In this document: in pieces, positions 12,412 to 22,731 of the stretch
How the letters are laid out: each line of letters opens with the position of its first letter
Numbering within the stretch: position 1 is the first letter of the stretch
Source: Bryoerythrophyllum caledonicum
Lineage: Eukaryota > Streptophyta > Bryopsida > Pottiales > Pottiaceae
Direction of reading: 5' to 3'
Length of the DNA: 64,000 nt
Assembly: GCA_963971425.1 (NCBI GenBank)
Contig: OZ020520.1
Location: 28,117,535 to 28,181,534 of the forward strand
Position numbers and translations under genes: made by a program
Notes under the pieces: generated by a model
The model's database searches: none
Told to the model about the DNA's origin: nothing
Seen by the model: the letters and a program-made list of their open reading frames with translations, nothing else

Positions 12412-12620
12412 GATGGCTCTTTTAAAACCACCAGAACAAATTAGCCCGAGAACTTGGCGCAGAGAAAAAGCTGGCTATGGCATACATAATTCTACAAAGG
12501 AAATTATACTAGCCAAAAGACTCCATGGACTACAAAATATCCTTAGAGCAAAACTCATGGCCATTCACAAAACACTACAAATCATCACAACAAAATACAA
12601 TAATGAATCCGCAAAAGAAG
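12412..12620 (+). pseudogene. LINE RNase H, N-terminal half, broken
   Basis: SYYTDGSFK gives the first catalytic Asp in frame 1. After a shift near 12425 frame 2 continues PPEQ...KAGYGIHN...RLHGLQNILRAKLMAIHKTLQ. In type I RNase H the last block is normally R..G.Q....AEL.A; here Glu is Lys (AAA for GAA), so the second catalytic residue is lost. Coding stops at NNESA about 12612, where the sequence changes character. RNase H would remove the RNA strand after reverse transcription. Confidence 0.75.
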
Positions 12621-12866
12621 AACGCCGGTTTCCGAAGGGAACCGACGTGAATACAGTGTCTGTTTGTTCCACTCTTAAGACCATGCCCACCAGACAAGGA
12701 ATTAGTAAGCTGGAACTACTTCCCCCTTTCGAGGGTAGACACTATGTAACGGGTAGCCAGAAACCCTCCAAGCAAACAACCAACCAACGAACCAACCAAC
12801 TAACCAAGCAAGTAGCCAAAAACCACAAAACCAACCAATCAAGATTAATCAAGGCGGAGGAAGAAT
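12621..12866 (-). other. Junction and probable LINE 3' untranslated tail (minus copy)
   Basis: This interval lies between the truncated plus-strand copy and the stop codon of the minus-strand copy. On the minus strand it follows the endonuclease stop and holds short GGTTGGTT/GGTTAGTT repeats (CCAAC words on the plus strand, 12775-12840). I read it as the 3' tail of the minus copy, joined tail-to-tail with the plus copy. Confidence 0.4.
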
Positions 12867-13835
12867 TTAAGGGGGGTCTTGTGTATCGAGATGGGCTTGT
12901 TTGTTTTCAATTTTGCGTTTATGTAGTAAAATGGACATGGCATATTGAGTAGCAATGATGTTAATGTTTTTAAAGGTGTTTTTAATTGTTTCAATGGGTA
13001 TTTTGAAGGTATCTTCTAGAGTTTTCAAAGATGGGATAAAGGTGGTGGCACGAGCGCCAGATGTGATTACAATAAGGGGGTCCACATTCCATCCAAGGGA
13101 AATGATGTTGTCAATGAGGGGTTGGTATTTATCTATTTTGTTTTGGATTGTTTCCGAGGAAAATCTATCGTTGCAATATGTGAATTCAATGAATTGAATG
13201 ATGTAGTCTTGGTTAATGTGATCGGGTGGTGGATCATTATATGGTAAACCTCTAACACAAAGGATGTCTGGTTTGAGCCTAGCATTGCAATGACACCTTT
13301 GGGTCACACCTGAGTATAGGAGTAGCCAAGGAGGGACCGTATTTTCATGTGGATTGTTATTAAAGGTGCCGGCGTTAATTAATATAAAACATCTCAATTT
13401 GTTGTAGGAGGTGATTAGTTTTTGGACTTCCCATATCGCTTTATTATGTCTTTTAACAATTAGGGAGTCTATGTGGTGGTTTTGGCATTTGAGTCGAACA
13501 TGAAGCTATGTGTCGGGGTCCGTTGAAGGACATATGGGGCATGTTATGGATGGAAATCTTTCTATTCCAAAGAAGAGTTGTTTGCGAGCATTTTCCATAT
13601 ATTGATCAATACGAAATTTGACGAGGCATGTTATTTGTGAGTCTAAAATGATGGGGTTTTTCCAAAAATTTGTAGAGAATTCATTGTCTGTGTTGTTATT
13701 GTTAGTCCATTTTTCTATGTTAGGAATATTTTCTGAGATTGTGTTGAGGTTGTTGTAGAAGTCTTGCTTTTTAAAATACATTCTCATTTGAGAAATGAGC
13801 GTGTAGTGTGTGCAAAAAATTGATTTGAGAAACAA
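12867..13835 (-). pseudogene. LINE C-terminal zinc finger plus restriction-like endonuclease domain
   Basis: Reading the minus strand from 13835: the linker shared with the 0.3-kb fragment (NNLNTISENIPNIEKW), then TCPICPSTDPDT, a TAG in the ORF, and HVRLKCQNHHIDSLIVKRHN. Together this is a CxxC...HxxxxC zinc finger followed by the RHN motif (about 13442-13450). Further on come LKPDILCVRG (PD, about 13263-13274), FIEFTYCND (Glu, about 13170-13195) and KIDKYQPLI (K..KY). Zinc finger, RHN, PD, E and KxxKY in this order is the signature of the restriction-like endonuclease (RLE) of non-LTR elements. The ORF 13397-12867 is open. The only lesion seen is the stop near 13505. Assignment rests on motif order. 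Confidence 0.65.
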
Positions 13836-14509
13836 CAGTTATCATCATTTTTAGTTTAAAATGATCTAGGGCAATTAGATTTTTTCATTATTTATATTCA
13901 ATTAAAAAAAATTATATCTTTTTAATCAAGTTTCTAAAAATATTAATTATTGACCAAAGTTTAAAATCTCGTTTGTTTTGCAAGGAAAAATTGCAAAGTT
14001 TTGACTACACTATCAAATTCTTTTTCCAAATGGTCTATTTCAAGCTTTACAATTCTCTTTGTAGAATAAGTGAAACTTTAACTCCAATTAAGTGATATTG
14101 CGTTTAGAAACTTGGTTGAAAGACATAAATTTTTTCAATTGAAAGCATTAATGATAATAAAAAATTCTAGCTGCTCCAATTTCATTTTTGACCAAAACTT
14201 GTTCATGACTCTTGTTTTTCAAACCAATTGTTTGCAAAAATTACATTTTCATGTCTTACATAAAAAGGTCTATGAGCATAAAAAGTTTCGAAAAGTCAAC
14301 ATGATTCAAAACTTTAACTACAATTGCCTCCTTGAACTTAAAAACAATCAAGAAATGGACCTAAAGCATTTAAACTAATAAAAGAAATCCATATGTAATA
14401 CAATTGTATTGACCTCAATTTAGTATTCCTGGCTTATTGTTTTTTTCAAACATCAGTGTCACCACTCTATTGTCACAATTTAAAGGAGAAATGTTTTTGC
14501 CATTTACTA
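13836..14509. other. AT-rich DNA, no gene recognised
   Basis: Short ORFs only (for example 14112-14378), of AT-biased composition and without domain features. Confidence 0.4.
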
Positions 14510-14511
14510 TA

Positions 14512-15481
14512 CAGTGGGGTCCAAAAATAATTCGAATTTTTTTGCTTATGTATGTATCCACTACACTGCTACCAACGTTGGCGCCCTCCTGAGGGCTGAA
14601 AAATTGTCAATTTACCATGAAATTTTTGGCACAAGATCAGTTCTATGTTGAAAACATGTGCGCCAAATTTCGAGGCCAAGAGATTTATACAAGAAAAGAT
14701 ATCCAAGATTTACCAACATGGGATAGTTGTAAGAAAAGTTTCACAGCTGCCAACTTTGACACCCTCCCAAGGATTCAATTTTTTATTTTTTCCCATGATA
14801 TTATGGACATAAGACCATCTCTATGTTAATTATACGTGTGTTTAATTTCAAGTCCAAAAGATCCACAAAAGAAAAGAAACAAATCTAAATCTACCAACAT
14901 GTGTAGTTGTGAGAAACAATTAGGGAAACCATGTCACTATTGCCAACTTTGGCACCCTCCTTAGGTCGGAAAATTTGTTAATTGACCATGAAACTATTGG
15001 CACAAGATCATCTCCATGTTGATGACATGTGTGCAAAAATTCAAGGCCAGAAGATGAATACAAATAACCATCTTCAAAATCTATCAAAATATGCAGTTAT
15101 GAGAAACAATTTTGAATATCCTTTTTTGTATCCTTCATGTGGCCTTGAAATTTTACACACTTATTATAAACATAGAGATGATCTTGTGCAAAAAATTTCA
15201 AGGTAAATTAAAAAATAATCAGCCCTAGGGAGGATGTCAAAGTTGGCAGCTATGAATGGCTCACAACTACACATCTTGGTAGATTTTGAATATCTTTTTT
15301 TGTATTCATCATCTAGACTTGAAATTTGGCACACATTTTTTCATCATAGAAGTTATCTTGTGCCAAAAATTTCATGGTAAATTGACAAATTTTTAGCCCT
15401 GAGGAGGGCGCCAAAGTTGGCAGCAGTGTAGTGTGGAAATGTACATAAGCAAAAAATTCGAATTATTTTTGGACCCCACTG
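14512..15481. mobile_element. Foldback Tc1/mariner-type MITE with long inverted arms
   Basis: The element begins CAGTGGGGTCCAAAAATAAT and ends with its inverted copy, flanked by TA on both sides (14510-14511 and 15482-15483), the target duplication of Tc1/mariner elements. The arms stay alignable inward for several hundred bases, to about the midpoint near 15100, so the whole element folds into a hairpin. Each arm is made of diverged repeats of roughly 190 bases (words GCCAACTTTGACACCCTCC, GGCACAAGATCA, CTACCAACATG-GTAGTTGTGAG). There is no transposase. The same arm repeats flank the Tc1 transposase relic at 46.6-48.0 kb, a likely source of transposase for the family. Confidence 0.9.
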
Positions 15482-15483
15482 TA

Positions 15484-18230
15484 CATTAAACGGTATAGAG
15501 CATTAGTAGAAGTTCAAAGGATTTAAGGTTTATGATTGTAAGAGTGTTGTAGAGCTTTCCTAATTTTATTTGGATTGGTTTCATATGACCTATAGATCTA
15601 AGTGCAAAAAATGGAGTACATTCCTAGGCACATTGTGACACCTTTTACAAAAAGGACTTAAACAAATGTTACTCCCTTTCTATAAGTACACATAAAATAA
15701 AGAGTTGTTTTAAGTATACATGGTGCCATGTCCACTCTTCCCACCAGAATATCATCTGTTAAGTCTACATGGATCTAGCCTACTTGATCATTGTAGCACT
15801 ACTAGTCCCGCTTGGATTCAAAATACATATATAGATGCTCTTTAAATCAAATTTGTTTTTGGTGCAAAATTTTGCTTAGCCAATAGTAAACTTTTAATAG
15901 CTTTATTCATATAGTATTCAAATAGTTTTTTTAAAATGTAAACTCTTTTTCTCTTACTAATTTGATTTAATAAAATCTTAATTATTTTATTTATAAGAAA
16001 CATGCTCAAAATGCTTAGATTGACAATTTTTCCTATATTACTCAACTTGATGTTGAACAAATGTACCAAATTTCAAAGTCTGTAAGTTTGTAGATTGTTT
16101 TTTGCAAAGATTTGAAGGGGAACTTGAAGGTGATCTATATTGTGTTTGTAAGGTTTATTGTAGTTTGCTTTATGACAAATCATCCTCAAATTAACCTTGT
16201 GTTGCCATGACTATTATGAATGAAATACAAGGTGGAACAAACCCAAACCCCTAAAGTTCCTTAGAAGCCAATTTTTTATTTTGGATTTTCTATGATGCTA
16301 GATGAAAGATAATATTCAACTAATTATGGAATTTACATTCAATTGCCGAATTTTTGTTAATTCAAAAAACCTTGGTTTTTGTTAGTGGTTAATCCAAATT
16401 GTTCCTTGTTAGTAACGTGTGGAAGGCCAGAACTCACTCAAATTATATCCAATAAAACATATGAGGTGTTTTAGGACATATACATAGAATGTAGATATTA
16501 AAAACACCTCGTGTGCCCAATTTGGATAAAAATGGAGTAAATTATGGTTTTCCAAAGGTTGCTAACAAGGTCCAAAGGTTGGTCCAAAGGATAGTTTCAA
16601 CTGGCCGCCTATAGAATTGGTCATTATTACTAAACTTTCTTTTGTCCATAGGTTATTATATACACGTTTGAAATATCAATACACTACCTTTTGCTAATAG
16701 AGAGGGTGGATTATTAGCGGAGGTGAGTAATTTTTTGAAATCAACATTTCATGAACTGCAACATTATAAAATACATCTCAGTAAAACTTTCAGCCCCTGC
16801 TAATTTCATTATTGTATAAAAAAGAGCGTGTGTTTGGAATTAGTACCACACATGATATTAGCAAAAAATAGTGTAGCTATTCTTCCTTTTCAAATATTTC
16901 ATGGAAGTAGAATATTCAAGGAGCTTTGTAGAAAACTAATTTTACAAGAGAAAGATTTGTGATTTAGGAACAATTTTTAAAATTTTTTTATGAAGTTTTA
17001 ATGAATTGATACTTCATTAGTAAATTTCATTCAATATGACTGAAGTTTTCATGTTGAATGAAGTATCAATTTTTGTTCTTTCGTTTTCAAATCTATTATG
17101 CAGGTAGAGGACTTAAAGAACTTGTAGAAAGCTAATTTTTTCAACAAGGAGACTTTTGGTTTAGGAACTATGAAGTTTTTTAGTTTAATAATTCAAATGG
17201 AGCAATGAGAAAACTTTGTATTATCAGGGTTTCTTTTGTTGAATGTTTTTGTAGTACAATTCCTAGGATGGGATCAGTGTAAGCAAAGGGTTTAAAACCA
17301 CGAGAGTAATAATATAGGGTCTAATAAATTTAATGGCAGGTAATAATTTTAATAAAAATTAATATAATTAGATTTAAATAGCCTCCAAAATATAATTTGG
17401 GGAATATTCTAGGAATATTCTAGGAAATCTTGAGGATATTCCAAGAACATACCTATTATTTCATACCCTACTATTAAATATCCTTTTAACATACGGGTAG
17501 TATTATTGAGCTTTATAAGTAGTGACCAATTAAATTCCTATTCAAACTATCTTCAAATGTTGAACCTCTTCAAATGTTACCTCGACATATGTTATAGTTT
17601 GATAAATGTTACGAAAAATTTCCCTCCCTAATAATTAACACTCATAAGTGTTATATGTTAAGTGTCATAACATTTTCCGCTCCCTCTCTTGTTAATTTCA
17701 ACTCTATAAGTGTTAAAGTTGGAAAAATTGGAGAAATTTTGGAGCAATAAATATGAATGGTGGTAGTAAAACATAGTGCCAAAACTTGGGGTGTAGATGA
17801 AACTTCCGTGTTCAGCTAAAAGTAATAAATCAGCCAACCATGGTTATAGGCCCAAATTTCAAACTACAATAACTTATTCAATTTGATGTATTTTTCAAAA
17901 ACTTTAATTGAAATGGAAACTAGACTTCAAAAGTTTCGTCTCACTAGTTAGACTCAAATTCGAAAAATATAATTTGAATGACTTGAATTCAAATTTAGAG
18001 CAAAAGCTATAAGTTTCAATAATACACTACATTGAGATCCATGTCACAAAGATTTTCTTCTCTAGATAATACATGACTACCTCAACAAGGCAAGTTTCAT
18101 CATCACCTATTACTTACACATTCAATGAACTCTTAAAAAAATTGGATGAAAAAAGATCATTCACGTTGATAATCATCCTTGAAATGTCATTCGAGAAGCC
18201 CATCTCTGTCTTCTTTGACATTCCAGGTAA
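15484..18230. other. AT-rich intergenic DNA
   Basis: No gene recognised. It contains a diverged direct repeat (about 16905-16975 and 17103-17170, both with TTGTAGAAA-CTAATTTT and TTTAGGAAC) and the short hairpin listed separately. Confidence 0.4.
17004..17071. repeat. 15-bp perfect inverted repeat (hairpin)
   Basis: AATTGATACTTCATT at 17004-17018 is the exact reverse complement of 17057-17071, with a 38-base loop. No gene is adjacent. It may be the trace of a small transposon. Confidence 0.5.
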
Positions 18231-18233
18231 CAA

Positions 18234-18303
18234 GAGGTCCGACTGTACTAACCCATTCCAGGGTTAAAGAGGTTTGACTATACTAATCCATTCCAGGGTT
18301 AAA
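18234..18303 (+). repeat. 35-bp minisatellite, left block (2 units)
   Basis: Two tandem 35-base units starting GAGGTCCGACTGTACTAACC and ending CCAGGGTTAAA. They continue at 18629-18687 on the other side of an inserted MITE. Confidence 0.8.
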
Positions 18304-18310
18304 GAGCCAA

Positions 18311-18614
18311 GGCGAATTGACCTCCTCATTGGGGGATCAATGGATGGACGGAGGTGGACGAGGACCATTCCCCTCCTTGTTCCCCTATAACCTAGTTTTA
18401 GGGTTTAGAGAACCCTCAGGAGGATTTTAGGGTTCAAGGTTTAGGAATTAGGGTTCACCCTGTAGAGTTTAGGGTTTATAGGTGGTGTTCAGGGTTTAGA
18501 GTTTGAATGAAGCTAGGGGAACGAGTAGGAGAACGGGGCTGCAGGAACGAGCAAGGAATGACCTTGTCCACCTCCGTCCATCCACTGACCCTCCAATAAG
18601 GGGGTCAATTTGCC
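18311..18614. mobile_element. Small MITE (about 304 bp) inserted in the minisatellite
   Basis: Imperfect terminal inverted repeats of about 55-60 bases: GGCGAATTGACC at 18311 and GGTCAATTTGCC ending at 18614, followed inward by GGATGGACGGAGGTGGAC in both arms. The centre holds several GGGTTTAG/GGGTTTAT telomere-like words (18385-18500). No coding capacity. The superfamily is not clear because the exact termini and target duplication are uncertain. Confidence 0.7.
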
Positions 18615-18628
18615 CCGGCCAGGTGAAA

Positions 18629-18687
18629 GAAGTTCGACTGTACTAATCCATTCTAGGGTTAAAGAGGTTCGACTGCACTAACCCAAG
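18629..18687 (+). repeat. 35-bp minisatellite, right block (one full and one partial unit)
   Basis: Unit 18629-18663 and partial unit 18664-18687 match the left block with a few changes (GAAGTTCGACTGTACTAATC). Confidence 0.8.
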
Positions 18688-19323
18688 TTGTAGTATACAT
18701 ATGTTTTACCAAAAAAGAATAAAAAGTTTGTGAAGTAGAAGTTTTACGATGGGTGGAAAGCATTTTAGCCCACTATGTCATCATAATCTCATAAACAAAG
18801 AGAACTTACATTCCAAAATTGGTATTAATATTGTACTGTATTTGTAAGAATATGACTATTTTAAAATCATGACACACGACCAATCCAAAGTCGAACATGC
18901 TGTCCAAGATCTCGCTAACAGACGGAAGTTTAGCAAATGTAGTCTCCGTGATGGGCTTGTCATGCAAACAGTACTCAATCCTCCAGCAACTAGAAACGTC
19001 AGATAATGTTCAACCGAATTGTATGATGACCACCATTTCTGGTGCAAATGCTTGATCAATCAGAATGCCATTACATAAAGATGCTCTTTATCTAAACTGC
19101 GTTGAAATGCGTTAAATTTCGACAAATTAACAAGATCCTCCGAACTTCTCAAACATGTCACAAGCCACTGACGAAGAATGTGTAAAGTTTCGCAAGGGTT
19201 TCCCTCACTCTACTGCAGATAAAGAATGAAATTGGTACAGAAATACACACTACACGATGCCTACGGTACACGCCGACATGGATCCAGCACACAGCGAACC
19301 ATGTAAATGGCAGGCTAACAGAC
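18688..19323. other. 3' flank of HCF244, no other gene seen
   Basis: This is the interval downstream of the HCF244 stop. No ORF shows family features; part of it will be the HCF244 3' UTR. Confidence 0.4.
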
Positions 19324-21871
19324 TTAAAGGTAGTAATCTCCTTGCTTGGATGATGCTTTCAAATCCTTCAGTTTCTTCAGGATCTGTGCATAATACTCCT
19401 GAAGGTAGAGTTCCAAAGTGGTAGTCTCTTTCGGATCTGCTCCCAACATGGCATAAGTCTCGTTCATAGGTGCTGAAAACACCGTGTCACTCGTGAGCAC
19501 CTGGCGCCATATTTCAGGTCAGTATCGCATTGACGGGCAAAGAGTAGCCAAGGAGACATCTCCCAAACACCAACCACTCAGCCTCGCAAAACCACACAGA
19601 GCAGAATAGAGGCTCACCTCAGAGAAAGCCAATCTGTCGGCTACGTCGGTAGTCCACTGGAAGAGCCGTGTCAGCAAACGAGTCGTCTTCAGTACACCCA
19701 AGGGAACAGTCGTCACCTTGGCGTCTTGCCCAGCTAACCGCTCGCATAAACTGATCACCTGCAAAGGGAAAGGCGTATGTTTGACAGAATCTGTAAATCA
19801 TCACCTTCAAAAGCGTGTTGGACAACCTCGAGGATGTAGACTATCGTAAAATCGACCTCTAACTCAAAAGTGTTCCAAGTGCTGCTTCCCTTGGAAGAAA
19901 AAAAGGAAAACATAGAGATGAGACCAATGCACTGGATACTGAGACACGTAATGAGAACACGACTTACTGGCAAACCTAAAGGTCAAAATCTCTAGAAATA
20001 GCCAAAGCAAAGTAATCGTATCTTAGATGTAGTGATAGAGCAAAAAATGTATATGGGAGTGTTGAAATTAGACGAACATAATTTGCAAAACTCACTCTCA
20101 GCAGTTTGTGTACTTAATGAGGACATGGTTGCTAAATTCGCTAGTGTACATAAATATGATGACGCGCTGAGATTCAAAAAATTCAGAAACAATAAGACTG
20201 CCGGAATAACAACAATCGCCAATTGTTACCTCTTGTGTGGTCCACGCACGAGGGCCAGCCAACGTCATGGTCTTCTTCTCAGCTTTCTCGTTTCGAAGGG
20301 CTGCCAAAGTCAGTCGCGCGACATCCTGAAGAAAAAAAATTACATGAGTTCACCATTTACAGGATACATGTTACTTGCAAATCAGAGTAGGATGTATGAT
20401 TTGCTAGTTGGGAAAAGTTCCACAAAGTTGTCTAGTGGTAGATACAGTTATCAGAAATGGTGACACAATCCATCTGGTAACAAAGAAAAGTCAATACCTG
20501 GGTATCCATGTAAGCAATCCGGGTGGGGGCATCGGTTCCCCACACCGACTTGTCTTCTAGAACTGGAACAGCGTACTGTCCTATCAAACCCTGCACCATT
20601 ATGGAACTGTTAACAAAGACGCAAGGCTCACGGATGATACCACAGACTCCAATGTGGTATTCGAACCATACAAGACCACTTTCATGCGAACAAATTGCAG
20701 GTCAATCGAAGCAGTGTGGTGATCGAACCTGCATAAACCCGCAAAGTCGGATGATAGTGTAATTTAAGCCTGAATCTGCAATATACTTCTCCGTGCACCG
20801 CTTAATTTCCATAAGTGGAACCTCCGGATGATTTTCACAGTTGTGAATGGAGAAGAAGACGAAGCGTTGGATACCCATGGCTTGCGCGCACTGAATCAAT
20901 GCTACTTTGCCATCCCAATCTACCTGAAAATTTCATCACCACGCCAGACAACAACACCACTGGTTTCAGCATAGGACCACGACCTGAACTCGGTGATATT
21001 AAACCTGCTTTCTTATCTTCGTTCATCGCTTCACAGCATTTGGATTCCTGTAGGACTGTGCACAATGAGAATCAGCCGATAAATTTAAACCAGTGGACAA
21101 CGAAAGCAACTCATCCAGCAATCGCAAAACGCAAGCCACTCACTGTTCTAATGGGCTCTTCGGGACGCCCGGTTGCACAATCTATCACCGTGTGAATCCC
21201 AACGAGCGCAGCTGGTAGTGTCTCTGGCTTGCTCAAGTCGCCCTGGAAATAAGTGAGAAACGACATTCCGTCAACTGATCTCATACAAAGCCCAATCTAA
21301 GCTGCAGGCTGGACTGGGCAATTAGCCGAAACGACGCTGAGCACGACTCACGGCATCAATTGTGAGTGGAAGCCATGAACATTGGCACAGGAGAGTTACC
21401 CGATCTTACATTGACGATTGTGGCACCCCAGTCACGAAGAAAGTCAGCGGGAGTCGGACGTGCGCGGACGAGGCATCGCACGTCGTAGCCTTCATCGAGC
21501 GCCCGACGCACAACCTGCCTGCCCAGAGTCCCCGTGGCACCGACGACAAGGATGCTGGTGGACCGGACGGGAGTGCCCGAGGCCATGGCGGCCGCCTGCG
21601 CGGCGGAATTCGATGCCACAACGACGCTCCCCGGCTTGCGAGCACCCGCCACAGCGAGCGCGGAACGCTTCAGAGCCTCGCGGTGGAATGCAGCGGGATC
21701 CGCCATGACGGAGGATGACATTCGCCTCTCGCCCACATTGCGAAGGCCAGAGAACGAGCCCACACTAGCACCGCCGGCAGCGGGCCTCTTGGAAGGGCCC
21801 TCCACGTCGCGGCAAGCGCAAGCCGGAGCCAGAGCCGAGGCGTGGCTCGCTTGCGCCATGGACGTCGCCAT
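19324..21871 (-). CDS. HCF244: HCF244-like NAD(P)-binding photosystem II assembly protein, plastid-targeted
   Basis: Seven exons joined by GT-AG introns, all in phase 0: 21871-21410, 21242-21144, 20923-20729, 20590-20498, 20325-20230, 19758-19618 and 19500-19324, giving 420 residues. About 100 N-terminal residues rich in Ala, Ser and Arg look like a chloroplast transit peptide. Then comes the atypical SDR/NmrA fold with the NAD(P) loop [20 protein letters not shown], followed by the conserved HCF244 blocks [86 protein letters not shown] and [13 protein letters not shown]. In Arabidopsis HCF244, with partners, promotes translation initiation of psbA mRNA and delivery of chlorophyll to new D1 protein; cyanobacterial Ycf39 is the homologue. 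The gene is intact. It is head-to-head with BET3 across 860 bases. Confidence 0.95.
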
Positions 21872-22731
21872 GCCCCTGAATTACAGCTGCGCAACACAGA
21901 TAAGAGCAAAACCAGGGAACATTCAGAAACAGGGGCCAAACCTAGCGAAGGCGGCAGTGGCAGGGAGCGGGGAAGACAAGGGAATGGGAATGGAAATTGA
22001 GAGAGCCCATGGAGAACACAAAACGGGGGAAGAAAGACATCAGAGTGGGCCGGAGCTAAGGAGCAGAAAGTTACCTGGGCGGAGGAAGGGAGGGAGAGGA
22101 GAGGGCAGCACACGAGGTGGGGAGGGGAGGGGACTCAATGGAGCTCACTGCGAATCCATTGATCTGCCTCCAAAGTTAGGCTGAGTGGCGTTGTTGTTGA
22201 CTGCGTGGGTGGGTCGCCTCCGACGCCAAGCCTCCGCCTCATGGTCCATCACCAACGCCCTGTTGGCCTGCTTGCCCGCCAGGACTCGGGACCCGCTGTG
22301 CCTGCGCCCGCCATGCGTTCGCGCTCTTCCACGGAAGCCGGAAGGGGATAAGGTGCCCCGCCGGTCACCGCGCCCCTCGCCCCATGGCTGCGCCACTCCT
22401 CAACCCGGGCTCCCCGAGCGAACAAATCATCTAACGAGTCGGAACGCACGCGCGCACACATTCATCCAAGAAAGGTGCTCGGAGGTTTGAGTGCGGCAAC
22501 TCCCGCGGCTCGCTCGATCCCGGTCTCCTCTTCTCTCTTCTGTGCGTGCACCTGTCTGGTTTGCTTTGCCCACATCCAGGCTTCCCTTTGTGCCCCACCT
22601 TTCTTCTTTCTCAGGGTTTAGGGTTTGCGTTTTCTGTTCAGGGGTGTCCGTCTCTCTTTTCGTTTCGCTTCCCCCCTCCCCCTTCCTTCCTTCGCTGCCT
22701 CCCTGTTGCTGCGTTGCCGTCATCCCCCACC
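21872..22731. promoter_or_regulatory. Divergent promoter region HCF244 / BET3
   Basis: 860 bases separate the two start codons. The region is GC-rich with purine-rich and CT-rich tracts. GGGTTTAGGGTTT at about 22615-22627 is a telo-box, common near transcription starts of plant housekeeping genes, and lies in the likely BET3 5' leader. No TATA box is obvious. ORFs here are composition artefacts. Confidence 0.5.

Larger units (their letters stand above)
5724..12620 (+). mobile_element. Non-LTR (LINE) retrotransposon body, APE-RT-RNase H, A/C-rich sense strand
   Basis: In order, the plus strand encodes a low-complexity N-terminal region with two 2A-like modules, an APE endonuclease, a reverse transcriptase, a long linker and the first half of an RNase H. 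The copy ends abruptly at about 12620, straight after YNNESA in RNase H. The minus-strand fragments at 0.27-0.84 and 12.87-13.84 kb continue exactly from there in the family (NNEPAHIFTD... to zinc finger and endonuclease). The sense strand is very poor in G (ACA, ATA, CAC and AAC words dominate) from 5.8 to 12.4 kb. A single frame (frame 1) holds from about 9.0 to 11.4 kb with only point stops. The architecture is closest to what is known for Dualen/RandI elements of green algae. The clade assignment is inference and needs a phylogeny. Confidence 0.8.

Noticed and set aside
21362-22184. Plus-strand ORFs (up to 216 codons) opposite HCF244 exon 1
   Set aside because: Antisense shadows of a GC-rich coding exon; the minus-strand reading gives the conserved HCF244 sequence.
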